NCBI GenBank assembly: GCA_009760855.2
Contig: WPIO01000068.1
Coordinates: 1,325,501-1,389,500, forward strand
Source: Cristatella mucedo
Lineage: Eukaryota; Bryozoa; Phylactolaemata; Cristatellidae
DNA length: 64,000 nt
Direction: 5' to 3'
In this document: positions 1-11,655 of the stretch, piece by piece
How positions within the stretch are numbered: position 1 is the first letter of the stretch
Layout: every line of letters starts with the position of its first letter
Translations under genes and position numbers: made by a program
The notes under the pieces: model-generated
What the model was told of the DNA's origin: nothing
What the model saw: only the letters and a program-made list of their open reading frames with translations
Databases searched by the model: none

Positions 1-62
1 CTAATCTCTATTCAGGCGATTCCCTTATACTACAAGGCTCGAACCTACCACCTAATCGGTAA
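1..62 (-). repeat. SINE1 fragment, cut by window edge
   Basis: The first bases read, on the minus strand, as the 3-prime part of the tRNA-derived SINE1 family: a degenerate B-box region followed by the gcgcctgaatagagattag-type tail. The match to the copies near 603 and 20432 is short, so the call is tentative. Confidence 0.45.
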
Positions 63-602
63 TCAGCTGAATTCAGTTTGACTTTGACCCTGTTGGAGCT
101 TCTGGCGGTGATGGTTTCAGCCCAGTGGCCAACTGATGTAAGAGGTGATTATTTCTGATTTCCCAGAAAAGTTTGCTATTGCTGCATCCTGTGATTATTC
201 TAGTGCACTAGAAGAGCTCCGTGTGCTACCTCCTGTCGATCAGGACGCTCGAATGACGTCTGCCCGACTATGTTGTAGAATCACTAGCGGCTACTATTTC
301 CGGCGCACCCAGATCCAGGCATTTTCTTCAGATCGGGTGGCTCCGCGATGCTGTTGATGGCCTTTCCCTGTGGTTCAAAGAATTTCCTTTCGGCTGCATT
401 CACATTAGATGGGATAAATAGCTTCCACAATTCATAAGCAGCGACGCTTGCTCTTCTACTGCCGTCTCAAGGTCACATATTGTTCAAGCAGTCCTGAGCT
501 GTTAATTCCGTAATTTTCTCTTCATAGACTACCCTTTTGATTCAGCTATGCTTCTCATTTTCTCGTTATTCCGCGAGACGAAGTCAGAGTGCTGGCTCCC
601 TG
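63..602. other. Unassigned stretch
   Basis: No convincing coding region, repeat or RNA gene is visible here. Open frames are short and do not start with ATG in a coding-like context. Confidence 0.4.
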
Positions 603-757
603 GTTTTGGCCCAGTGGTTAAGGTGCCAGCCTTTGACGACCGATGTCAAGGTCATCGTATTTGACGGCCGAGTCGTGGGCTCGAGCCCTGTGGCGCACGT
701 CAAGCGCCTGGATTGAGATTAAATTCTCTTAGAGCGCTATCAAAGTGAATTATATTA
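603..757 (+). repeat. SINE1 copy (tRNA-derived)
   Basis: The copy has a tRNA-like head with an A-box-like TGGCCCAGTGGTTAAGG and a B-box-like GGGCTCGAGCCC. A 3-prime tail of the form gattaaattctcttagagcgctat follows, which resembles the 3-prime hairpin of LINE-A in this window. Other copies lie at 4712, 20432 (minus) and 27900. Confidence 0.7.
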
Positions 758-2499
758 AATATGTTTTACTGTTAGTGCACAGAAAGCCACTAAGGCATTG
801 GGTGCGCTTTATACAACGCTCCTGATAAATACTCACGTAGTCTTTCCCACCTGCGAAGTTACTTATGCATTCACGCAAACTCTCCTCAAAATTATTTTTA
901 GTTACATCTTCTAAGCTGCTGCCGTCTCAAAGATTTCACAGAAAGCCTTCGTACGCAGATGTGTCCATGCTTCTATCCTCAACCTCACCCATTACTTGGC
1001 TAGGCTATTAGTTGCATCTCTGAGGCGTGAGATTAAGGAAATATGTCAAGAAAATACTTATAAAATTTGTCCGACAATCAAATATTTATTTAGGGTACCT
1101 TCAAATGTAAATATGTTAGAGCTAAGATCGGAATTTCTGACGACTTTCGCATTGAAACTAAAATGGTTATGCAAACTGTGTGTAACCCTTATGTAAGCCG
1201 GAAGCAACAAATCTACAAATAAAGAAATTTATCAATCTCTGCATCATATGCGACTTGTATCCCAACTTTTCAAACCATGGTAGATCAAGATACAGCGTGA
1301 AGCTTGTTGAGATTCACTCTTGTGAATGGTAGACAGCTTCATTTCCAGGGTTGGTTGGTGCCATGTATATTCCGTAACTCGACTAATACTTCACGTATCG
1401 GAGTGAGATTTATAATGCAAGTTTAGCTCTGTTTGTTTCAAATAACGTAAGAAAAATTTACAATTTTGGCTTTACAGATTTCGCTCTATATGGCCACGAT
1501 TGCGAAAAAAGCTCCAGGACGTTTGATGACGTATGCAGCAAAATCAAACTAGCCAAAATCAGAGAGGATCCTGAGTTGTGGTATCACTAGAAAGTAAAAA
1601 ATTTCTAGATGGTGTTTAATTGACTGAGATGAAAAATCTGCTTGGCTGCGAGCTCTAGCTTTGTTTGGCTCACACTTGTACGATCGTGTACGACCAGGTG
1701 GGTGTTTCGGTCAGATCTCACTAATCAGACTCGCGAACTCTTAGAGCTTTACTGCTGTTTGTTCTCGGTAGCTTGCTTGACCCATTCACGTAGTGCCACT
1801 AAAGGGTCAATGGTAGGGGCTATTGCTCTCTGCCGAAAAAAACGCAATTATCCTCATCATCATTTTCCCCAGATTCAGCTTTGGCGACCGATCAAATGGA
1901 CGCCATATTCCTTTAAACATGCATTTAGAGGCGTCACCGTGCCACTTTCGTCTATCGCTCGAACGTTTAACGTTAATTTCGACAACTTCTTACTTTGTAA
2001 GCGGACGCCACCTTCTCATCTTGATGGTTCCCAGACTGTCTCTAGACCAGGCCACTGTAGTTCAGTTTAGCAGACCTATAGAAAATACTGATCATGCCTT
2101 CTTATTAGTATAGCGAATTGATTTAAAGCACGTCTCTTCTTTGTTAAACCAGCTGTAGTGGCTTCCGGTTGATACTCAGATGCAAAGAGAGCTCTCACAC
2201 TGATTTCCTCTTAGCGGCTTGGTATGCTCTCTCATACCTAAGCTAACTGCTATGGCAGCAGTTTTGGCCTCGTTGGGCTCCAAGGATGATGAATTAGCTC
2301 TCGATTCTAGGGCTCTTTGTTGCTAGCGCTTGTGCTCTGCCGTCCTAGACTGTGTGGGAATCGCTTCTAAACTTCTCACCGACGACGATATAGCCTCTGC
2401 TGCCGACTCGAACGCGTCCTATGCAGCGGTCATAGTCTGCCATGTCTATTCTCGTTTATTTGCAAAGCTTCGGACTTTTTCTTCTTTAATAGTACTCTA
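758..2499. other. Unassigned stretch
   Basis: Base composition is mixed and only short open frames occur. None shows a recognisable domain, and no repeat family defined elsewhere in the window matches. It is probably intergenic or very old repeat sequence. Confidence 0.4.
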
Positions 2500-2640
2500 A
2501 TAACTAGTGCCGATTCAGAAGCCAAATTTGCATAGAGACAGAAGAGCCTTAGCGACTGTCACTGCTGCTTGCAGTGGGCAATCGAGGATCAGCCATTGCA
2601 GGCCTCAAACCCACGATATGGGTTGTGAAGAGCTCTTCTC
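2500..2640 (-). repeat. SINE2 copy, degenerate
   Basis: The order of blocks matches the minus-strand SINE2 copies at 31440 and 32535: 'gacagaagagcct', then 'gcttgcagtgg', then a degenerate B-box complement with 'aacccacgatatggg'. The copy is strongly diverged. Confidence 0.55.
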
Positions 2641-2829
2641 GTGCGAATGTCTATTGACTTTCATTGAGCTCGTACACCAAAGTCCACTGAGGCTTTGAGC
2701 TTGCTAGTGGAAACATCCAAAGCATGAGAAACCACAGAATTAGTCATTGCGGTTCTAAAAAACTACAAGCGAGGATGCATTAATTTAGAAATCTCTGTCC
2801 AGCATAGAGACAGGTCAATACAAGGCCGC

Positions 2830-2992
2830 GATAGCTTTGTAAGTAAGGTGCTCGCTCTTTACGACTGAGGTCGTGCGTTCGAATCCTGCATTATGACAAT
2901 CCTTTATTGCTGGCTGCAAGCGGTGGTGATGCCCGATAAGGCTCGTCTGCCACTTTACAAACGAGGCTGTTCAAATCAGCTAAGCTTTTTTT
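2830..2992 (+). repeat. SINE2 copy (tRNA-derived)
   Basis: A tRNA-like head carries a good B-box (GTTCGAATCC). The SINE2 body follows, with 'ggctgcaagcggtggtgat' and a terminal part ending near 'tcaaatcagct'. The copy at 10230 has the same organisation. Confidence 0.65.
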
Positions 2993-4711
2993 AGTATATG
3001 CCTATAACCATAACTGCATGCAACTGCCGTCGTAAGTTTATGCGACTGGACACACTTGCCAGAAAGCCCAAGGATTTATCTGATAGTTCAGTCTGTACTG
3101 CTTTCAGAGTTCATTACTTCTCAGGTGCACACTGCCACGGTGATAGGTGCATGTTTTACCCTCCAATGTTTTATAATATGGCTTGTAAGACGCTTCACTA
3201 ATGATTTATAATAAATTTCTTTGAGGTAGGCGGGAACAGCACAGTCATTGTGCGTAACCCTGAAGAAATATTTCTCATCAGCCTAGGTATTGAGCCTTAA
3301 ATATTACATTCCCTGAGATAAAAATCATACACTTCTCTCCCAAGGATGGTTTTGATGAAGCTCAGATTAGGGATCCTAACCAGCTAGTGCAAGTGGAATC
3401 AAAGAAGGATTGAGATAACAGTCAAAGCATCCACTCTCCGACAGCGCGATGGGCTTGGCATCCGTATAATGACAACTTATAAACTTTAGCCCCTCGGGTC
3501 TCTTGCTCTTGGAATACCGAAATATTTCTACGATATTAAAGTTCATGCTGGTTTATTAATGCCTTTTATGTAATATGCCTCTGGTACTAGCTCGCTCTGC
3601 AACAACTCAAATCCTCATCACTCCTGCTGCCGAACTTGACCATCTTACGAAGGCTAAGGTCATATTTGTAAGTTTTATTGATTCAGCACTCCACATGCAC
3701 TCTCCTTCTAGTCCTGAAAATAGTGAGCTTGGATTTATCAGTCTCATAACTCGTCAGTTTGCCCAAGCCGAGTAGGTGTCGATCCACAAGGCGTAACCGC
3801 AGAGCTTTCTCGCCTCCATCATACCGAGTTGCAGGTTGAAATTAATGCTGTAGCTTGCACTTTGCTCAGAAATCAACCAAACCTCTTGCAAAGTATATCC
3901 TGTAGTGAGCAACAAAAGGCAATCCGTAAATATTTTATTTTTATGAAAGAAAAATCCTCCTAACTTTGCTCATCTCAGCACTGGTTAGCTACACTACCGC
4001 CTTTCAAATTTGGTGGCGATCAGAAGCCATCTAAGCTAGCTCTCTGCAAATAAAACTGCCTAGAAGATAGAACTTTAGCACATGATACCTGTGGCACTTG
4101 TAGCTAGGTCTGCCAGCACTTATTTGACACTATTTTTCAATGTATTTTCCCGCGAATGAATGTTTTTTCCTAGTATAAGTTTCTTATCCTGCTCCTTCAT
4201 GCGGAGGAAGCGGCGGCATTTAGTACACGGATTGGTACAAAGATAAGCTTGGCTTGCTGCGCCTGGGTCATCGGCAGAGGCGTCTTAATCGTCAGAGCTA
4301 GCTATCACATTTCTAATGCTCGCTCTTATAGTTTAGTTGGAACCCACATGAAATCGTAGGCACATGCTCGGAAAATCAGTTCCCGCCGGATACTCTCACT
4401 TGATAGTTCTGTGCCGGACACTTTCTAGTAGGTCACTTATATTTCTGAGTCAGCCTGTCGGAAATCATGTTGCATTCATGTACACTAAGCAAGCACTCTA
4501 ATTTTCAAGCTATAAAATAATGCTGTGAAAAGTTGCCTAACTTTACGTCGATGCACGTGATTGGAAACTTTCCAACCCTATTTGCGTGAACCAGGACACT
4601 AAAATCAAGTTTTTCGACGTAGCTCAATGTCATTTCCGGTGTCTTAGCTTGGCTGCTGCGGACTGTAATCAAAGCCAGGGGCGCCTTTCGGACGGAATGT
4701 AACGTACCTCT
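2993..4711. other. Unassigned stretch
   Basis: No gene or named repeat could be supported. Open frames are short and look random. Confidence 0.4.
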
Positions 4712-4845
4712 GGTTTGGCTCGGTGTTTAAGGTGCTCGCCCCGACCAAGGTCTGGCCGAAGTCACGGGCTCGAGCCCCAGTGCACATGTAGATTAAGCTC
4801 TCTAATGGCGCTATACAAACGAATGAATGATATTGATATCCAACC
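4712..4845 (+). repeat. SINE1 copy
   Basis: An A-box-like 'tggctcggtgtttaagg' and a B-box-like GGGCTCGAGCCCC are followed by the tail 'tagattaagctctctaatg' and 'gcgctataca'. The tail corresponds to the LINE-A 3-prime hairpin region. Confidence 0.7.
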
Positions 4846-5144
4846 GTAACTACACAAAGCCACGGCGATTAAGTGGGTGTTACGCAGGAAAGAAGCATGG
4901 CTGCCAGCAGACTTTATATTGCGAAGCAAAGATGCAGTTAATAGATAACCTGAGTAAGAAGTACCGGTAGAGAATTAGAGCTCATACAGTGTTTTATGAA
5001 GGCGAGACGAGAAGTTTCCAAGACTGCGACAGTAAAGAGCTTTTTGTACATAGCAATAATCATAATGGTAAATGACTGCATGTATGAATGCATTCACATC
5101 AGTAAGTGAACAAAAGGACAACGATTCCATGGATGCTACATAAG

Positions 5145-5645
5145 CGAGTTTTCTGTAGTTTCACTTAAAGCCAAAGCGGCTTTCCGTACGCATGCGGTAC
5201 CCGGCGACGTCCATCCCACCAACAAAGAGAAATTGAGAAGCATTACCGAATCAAATCACCAGTCGAAGAAGCAAGTAGCGTGGAAGTAGCAGCTAAGGAC
5301 GGCTGGAAAGCTTATGCAGCAATCGACAGAAGAAGAACAGATGTCGTTGCGTAAGAGTTTCGGAATTTCAATAAAGAGCCTAAGATGTGCAGAGAAAATG
5401 TTTCAGTCGCCAATGGTCTTCAAACTTAAGGAATGTACGAGCTATATTGTAGTTCAAAGTGAACCCGAGGGCGCGATGATGCTGAGACTAATGCAGTTGC
5501 TTAGCAAGGAATAAAATAGAAAAGGCGGGGCGGGTCTTGTTGGTCAGAGCAAGAACTTGTATCTGTATCCTTTGACTAGCTGTGAGCCATCGCAGCTCCT
5601 TCAGCAGAGGAAACACGTGACTGAACCTCTGAGATTGATTGCCGC
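5145..5645 (-). mobile_element. LINE-C 3-prime fragment
   Basis: On the minus strand this corresponds to the C-terminal coding region and 3-prime end of the LINE-C family, best seen at 56700-57530. Shared blocks include the complement of the 'ccgaaagccgcttaggct' region and the sequence coding for the region after the reverse transcriptase. Frames are broken. A short additional match near 4860-4895 suggests the copy was larger and was interrupted. Confidence 0.6.
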
Positions 5646-6321
5646 ACTCTCTCGCTTTCTCTCGCCTTTACGCGAGTCCACTGCCTTCAGCTTCCGAAAG
5701 ATTTCCACCAAAGCTGCATTTCTTACTGGAAGCCGCTTTCTGACACACGTACAGGTACAGATACAGAAAATCACATTCTATTGCTATCAAGATGTCCAGA
5801 GTCCGTAATTTCGGTGATGTCTGCTGTGTGGTTGCATTTACTTTACCTGAACAGTCAAGCTTAAATGACAAGTGTCGCAAGCTGCTGAATGACTGCAGTA
5901 CGAAAAGGAAGTTTGGATCGCCTCAAATTGACTTGGGGGGTCAAGAAAGAATCGCTACCACAGTCAGTGGTTTGGTCCTGACATTAGTTTTCTTATTATT
6001 TAGCCATTTTATTGCTATAGTCGATTTACAAATTTTTCAATCGCCAAATCCAGAGCATGTACCGCTTGATGCCTGATGGTCTAGTAGTTTTTATTTCGCT
6101 CCTCACTTCATCAACGTCGGACGTTAGGGGTGAGACATTAAGACGTTCCTTCGCAGCCGCGCTTCCTAATGGTGTCAAAATTAGTGTTCAAGGTGAAAGA
6201 TATGGATCAAGACAAATTATTTATAAATAAAGACTTCAAAAAATAAAAATGCCGTCTGCTGTCTATGACAGGTTGCGGAGATTAACTGTTTCGCTTTGCC
6301 AAGCTGTCAAGACGGCTCCTT
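5646..6321. other. Unassigned stretch
   Basis: Nothing recognisable was found. Two overlapping short open frames near 5557-6076 have no visible domain and are probably chance. Confidence 0.35.
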
Positions 6322-6872
6322 GTCAAGCAACGCATCGACTTCAAGGTTTTGTCATTCACTTTTAGGGCCCTTCATTCTCTGGCTCCAGCCAGACCTATCA
6401 GATCTACTTCTCCACTAGGCTAAGCATCCTATCACCCGCTTTTCGGAATCTAAAAGTTTAGCTACACCACGTACGTACATCGTATCCTTTCGAGACCGTG
6501 CCTTTAGTTCATATGCTCTCAAAGCATGGAACTCACTCCCGATTGGCGTCACGACGTCTCATGGATCTCCGACGTTTAAAAAGAAGCTAAAAACGCTTAT
6601 ATTTATCGCAGCAATTGGTAGATCGATATGATTAGTCTTTTATGTGCTTCTGTATACTGGCACCATGCTTGTTGCCACTCTTTGCACGCTTACCTGGTGC
6701 ATGTCACCTCTAACCATGTAATGCTCGTTGTCATTGAGGATAATACATTTATATAGTGCCCTCAGTGAACTTAATCTCTTTCTTGGCACTTTATATTTTC
6801 TGGAAAGGAAAGTGCCTTGAAAAGGATTGGGTTCTCCGAGGGCACTATGTAAATGTATTATTATAATTACTA
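6322..6872 (+). mobile_element. LINE-A 3-prime fragment with foldback end
   Basis: From 6322 the sequence matches the last coding part of LINE-A (the region following the 'gtcaagcaacg' block) and its 3-prime untranslated part, with many changes. Near 6736 the terminal region appears first in inverted orientation (taatacatttatatagtgcc) and then, from about 6805, in direct orientation (ggcactatgtaaatgtatta). The end can therefore fold into a long hairpin. Confidence 0.7.
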
Positions 6873-6999
6873 CTTTTAAAGAGATTTCTGGGGCTTGGTG
6901 AAACCTTTCGTTTAACCACCCTCCCAGTGAAAATGAATAAGATGCTGCGAATTTAGCCTTTTGATTCTTAATATGAGGATTAAAATCATGAAAATCGTT

Positions 7000-8322
7000 A
7001 GCTTTTGATACTATTGGTCACCTAGTCTTTTTTGAGCGCCACTCATCTCGCCTTGATATTACTAGCACTGCATTGTAATGGTTCAAGTCCTATCAACATG
7101 GGATATTCCAGAGTATCGATGTGAATGGACAAAGATCATCCGAATAACTTCTGAAATATGGGGTACCTCAGGGCTCCGTGCTTGGTACTGTTCTTTTCCC
7201 AGTTTATACTCTTCCTCTTGGCGATGTTATTGCTAAGCAAAACCTATGCTTTCAATGCTATGCGGATGACACTCAGTTATACCTTTGCTTTGATCCATCC
7301 TAGCACTCGAGCACGGTGAAGTTTTTCACCTCCCTTGCTGCATGTACTGATGATATCCGCAAATGGATGGCAGCAAATTTTATCAAATGAAATAATGATT
7401 AAATAATAATAATAGCAATAATAATGTACTTGATAAAGCGCCCTCAGAGAACTCAATCTCTTTCTAGGCGCTTTATATTTGCTGCAAAAGGAACTAACTT
7501 ACTAGTTATGGGCAAACCAAGTGTGATTCAGAAATTAGAAAGGCCAACGCTCAAAATAGGCTCTGTCACCGCATCTCATATTAAATCTGCACGAAATCTA
7601 GGTGTCATGTTCCAAAGTGACCTTTCGTTAGACAACCACAGCAGCTCCACAATTACGTCTACCTAATTTCAGCTACATAAAATTGCTTAAACTCGGGCTT
7701 GTTTAGACAGGGATACCACATCTAAGTTAATCCATACATTTGTGACATCTTTTCTTGACTTATGTAACTAATTGCTTACTGGTCTACCAGCATATGCAAT
7801 CGGGAACTTACAGCGGGCGAAAAACTCTGCAGCCAGGCTTGTCTTTTGTGAGCGTTGCAGTTGCTACATCACACCACTTCTCGCCAATCTGCCCCAGCTA
7901 CCAGTCTAGCAACGGATCGACTTCAAGGTTTTGTCACTCACTTTTAGCTCCCTACATTCTTTGGCTCCAGCCTACATATCAGATCTACTCTCCCAACAGA
8001 CTAAGCATCGTACCACCCGCTTTCCGGAATCTAACTGTTTACCTATACCTATTACAAACCTCAAATCCTTTAGAGACCGTTCGCTCAGTAATTCGTAATT
8101 CGTCTTCTATTTGCTTATGCGTGCTGAGACTGTTGCCACAGTAACCACACCTGCATGCTGCTCTTGTGCATGTCACTCCTATGTTATTCATGTTGTTTGT
8201 AAAGCGTGAGACCACTCACCACTCGAGCATGTTTCCTTTGCAGCCAACTTAAAGCGCCTAGAAAAAGATTAAGTTCTCTGAGGACGCTTTATCAAGTTTA
8301 TTGTTATTATTATTATTAAATG
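7000..8322 (+). mobile_element. LINE-A, 5-prime truncated, interrupted
   Basis: This copy starts inside the reverse transcriptase domain and runs through the 'VPQGS' and 'YADDTQ' equivalents to the (ATT)n tail near 8300. Many stops and frameshifts show it is dead. At 7393-7487 a short LINE-A 3-prime end lies in the opposite orientation, inside what would be the segment after the YADD motif. Confidence 0.75.
7393..7487 (-). mobile_element. Solo LINE-A 3-prime end inserted in LINE-A
   Basis: An (AAT)n run is followed by 'cttgataaagcgccctcag' and the rest of the terminal hairpin, reading as a minus-strand 3-prime end of under 100 bases. The interrupted LINE-A coding sequence continues on both sides. 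Confidence 0.65.
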
Positions 8323-8324
8323 CC

Positions 8325-8738
8325 GATCGCTTTTCGGGAATCGAACTGTTCTACTATATCTCGCACAAAACTCTATCCATTTTGAGACCGTGCCTTTAGT
8401 TCGTATGCTGACAGGGCTTAGAACTCACTCCCGACTTCCGTCATGACATCCTCTGACTTGACCACATTTAAAAAGAAATTAAAACAATGCCTATTTACGA
8501 CAGCATTTGGTGGGTCCCTGTGATTTGTCCTTTATGTTCTTATGCGTGCTGACACTGTGCATGCTGCCACTAACCACATTTGCATGCTGACCGTGCAGGT
8601 GTTCTTCTTGATGTTTATTGAACATGCTAATACTAACCATTCCATCATGCGTACTTTGCAGAGAACGTAAAGCTCTTAGTAAGAGATTGAGTTCTCTGAG
8701 GGCACTTTATCAAGTGTGTTATAATTATTATTATAAGC
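8325..8738 (+). mobile_element. LINE-A 3-prime fragment
   Basis: The copy begins at the block that codes for the C-terminal end of the LINE-A protein ('cgcttttcgggaatc'). It ends with the terminal hairpin 'gagttctctgagggcac' and an ATT-rich tail. It sits directly after another copy, so two 3-prime ends lie in tandem. Confidence 0.7.
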
Positions 8739-8989
8739 TGCAGATACCCATTTTTCCCGAGTCCATTCCTTATAAGTTGGGATGTCACACACGGTTTGGA
8801 AGTTTGAAAATCGGCTGAAACACACAATGTACATTAAGTATGGAGCACAGCGCCTGTAACGGACGTATAGATGGAATCTGTCAAGTAAGACTCTATTCAC
8901 TGGCGGGGCCAAGGAGTGGTGCAGGGGGCATTTGCCTCCCCCTACAGTGGCACCTCGACGCGGAACAAGCTCAAAGCCTCGGGCAATAT
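8739..8989. other. Unassigned stretch
   Basis: No supported gene or repeat is visible. The stretch separates LINE-A from LINE-C remnants. Confidence 0.3.
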
Positions 8990-9783
8990 GCCATTTGCAG
9001 TGGCCCAGTTGCTGTTTTTTTGGAAGCCCAGCCAAAAGGAAATTGCAACAATCAAGCCGAGAAAGAACAAACGAGCTAGTTAGAGTTTTTGCCAGCCCGT
9101 AGAAGACAGATCCTAATCATAGATAAGGATCGGATAAGATGGCTAGCAGTACAACCAGTCTTCTGAATAAAGCTTGTAAAATTTAGGCAGCCTTTGAAAA
9201 AGAAACCAAAATTTCGGATACGTGGTGATGGTCGCACGGAAGCATCACCTATTAGAAGAGCATAGCCTTCTAATCCATCCGCACGCTTAGGGTTTCCTAT
9301 GAGCAGCAGTTCAGTTTTATCATCATCTAGTTTCAACGAATTTCCCGACCTCCTGGATCGAGTGTTGGCAAGGCAAGCATTCAGTTATAATAATATTAAT
9401 TTACTTGATAAAGCGCCCTCAAATAAATAAATCTTTTTCTAGGCGCATTACATATCAGTTGCTGCAGCAGCTTCCGACGGTTTTGAGTGACAAATACAGC
9501 TGAGTTAGGTCAGCATAAAAGTGATATCCTGTTCCATGTGCCTTAATCACTTTTCTCAGAGGTTGACTATAATTGGAGAACAGCAGTGAGGGACCGAGGA
9601 TGGACCATCGAGGGACTCCTCAGGCAACCGGTCTCGTGGGTAAGACCTGACCCCCACACGACACGGATTGCAAAAAATCAGACAAGCACGATTTGAACAG
9701 CTCCAGTGTCTGCTAGACCGATCGTTGGTCTCAGTCGTTCAAGTAGGACATCTTGATCAATGGTGTCAAAGATTAGCTGCAGA
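8990..9783 (-). mobile_element. LINE-C fragment interrupted by a LINE-A 3-prime end
   Basis: The minus strand matches LINE-C from the region after the reverse transcriptase back through the '[10 protein letters not shown]' equivalent. It is split at 9387-9458 by a minus-strand LINE-A terminal fragment (AATAAT run, then cttgataaagcgccctcaa). Near 9780 LINE-C sequence passes directly into LINE-A sequence. Confidence 0.65.
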
Positions 9784-10055
9784 GTCTTGCAGTTGCTGTA
9801 AGCGCCTGATTGCACATGCCGGTGTACCAGCAAGCAGTGAGTTCCAGAAATCAAGACGGGATGTCACAAATGCATGAACCAACTTAGATGTGGTATCCCT
9901 GTCTAAACATGCACGAATTAAACAATGTTATGTAGCTGAAAGTAGGCCGACTTGATTGGGGAGCTGATATGGCCTTCTAACGAAAGGTCACTTTGGAACA
10001 GGACACCTAGATTTCGAGCGGATTCAACAGGAGATATGCTGGCGGAGCAGAATTT
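9784..10055 (-). mobile_element. LINE-A internal fragment joined to LINE-C
   Basis: The minus strand matches the LINE-A protein between the 'SARNLGV.FQSDLSL' block and the 'LVQ' block. The join to LINE-C lies within 'agctgcagagtcttgcag', a sequence resembling both families. That suggests a chimeric copy. Confidence 0.6.
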
Positions 10056-10229
10056 CTGCGGAATGATTTGTTCTGAATGATACAAGTCATCGCGTGTCAT
10101 TTACTGAATATCCTGAGCGTTGTTGAAGGAGGATAGAGCATCGCTGGAATCCCTGTTCTCTATCAGTTGTATGTTTATGCCTGATGGCTGATTTGATAGC
10201 TAGTGTCTGTTCTAAACGGGGCAATAACT
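10056..10229. other. Unassigned stretch
   Basis: Nothing recognisable was found. Confidence 0.3.
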
Positions 10230-10400
10230 TTTGTGAAGGTAAGGGACTCGCTCTACATGACCGAAATCCTGGGTTCCAATCTTGCAGTTGGGCAATTGAT
10301 TATGGCCAGCTGCAAGCAGTGGTCATAGCCGTTAAAGCTCTTCTGCTGCTATAAAAATGAGTTGTTAAATCAGCTGAAGTTTATGGCCGATATATGGTAA
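10230..10400 (+). repeat. SINE2 copy
   Basis: A tRNA-like head with the degenerate B-box GGTTCCAATCTTG is followed by the SINE2 body ('ggccagctgcaagcagtggt') and the terminal block 'gttaaatcagctgaagtt'. Confidence 0.65.
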
Positions 10401-11479
10401 AAATAAAAAATAAGAAGAACCTGATTTTTCACTGATGGATATTCTAGGAATATGTTTCGGAGCATTTAGACTTCATCCGTCATGTTTATCAAAGATCGTA
10501 CATCATTTCCTGCATATTCCTGTGCTAAATATAGGCACTCTTTAACTCCGAGGCCTTTTGCTTCGAGTGTACAACTTTACAAGCAGAGCCATCAAGCCTA
10601 AAATGCATTGAGACTGCGTTCTAAAAGTATTCAAACTTTGTAAAAAAGCCTCTACTTTAATTAAATACCTGTAAATGTAGTACCGTAAGTACAAGCCTGT
10701 ACGTTTTTTTGTACTTGTGTACGTCAGGATTCCAGTGTGGGCATGTGTGGGCCTAATGTCTATGCATATATCTATTTTTCACAGAAGCCGTGTAGATTAA
10801 GCGGATGTTTCAATAGAAAGCGTTCAACAGCTCGCCAGTTTCTTAAGCATCTTTCGCAGTGAATTCGGTTATTAACTGTCTTCATACCACACCAACCAAT
10901 AGTGAGAAGAAGAGAAGAAGTATTGAAAAAGTACGACCTGCTGCTGGATGCTGCTCAGCACTCGTAGGTTGCAATTGCAATGCATGCTGCTCAAACTATT
11001 GGTCGACTTACAGGTTGTGGACCTCATTCGATACTTCGTGCACTTTTGCCTTGCAACAATGGTTACCCTAACTACAGCAGCTACCCAGATATTAGCCAGA
11101 CCCATCTGGTTTATGCTGTTGAGGCACTAAGCTAAGCCTTTAGCATGGTCCGGTCACATAGTACTAGTTCTTTCTGGTTTTGTATCTGCTATCATGCTCG
11201 CGGTTGTAACGGCTTTCAAAATTAAGCCAGCCTGTTCAGTGCATGTTGAGTGATCTCGGCTTTCAGCTGCCTGAACCGCTGGGTGCACCCAAACAACTCA
11301 CAATGCAAAGTTAACCCACAAGGAATAAAGCAAAAATAAGCCGTAGGTCTACTTTAACAGGAGACTGGAGATCAGAACGAAGTGAGTTTCTCTACTTTTG
11401 GTGAATGCACTCGTTTCGCTTGGCTCCACTCCTCAGGTACAAGACTTCGAGACTTTGGTAAATCTGCAGGAGATCCTCA
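10401..11479. other. Unassigned stretch
   Basis: No supported gene was found. Short open frames overlap on both strands near 10860-11130 and show no domain. Confidence 0.35.
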
Positions 11480-11655
11480 GGTACAACGACCTACTTAGGA
11501 ATGCAGACATGGGTAGAGTGTCTCTACTTGTTTTGCTTGATCTTTTGGCAGCTTTTGATACCATCGATCACAAATTAAAACGCCTAGAGAGAGATTGAGT
11601 TCTCTGAGGGCACTTTATCAAGTGAATCATTATTATTATTATTATTAACAGCTGC
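11480..11655 (+). mobile_element. LINE-A copy with large internal deletion
   Basis: The reverse transcriptase segment that codes for a 'LLDLLAAFDTIDHK' stretch runs in frame straight into the 3-prime terminal hairpin ('aaacgcctagagagagattg') and an (ATT)n tail. About 1.3 kb present in other copies is missing, consistent with a jump during reverse transcription or a later deletion. Confidence 0.7.
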
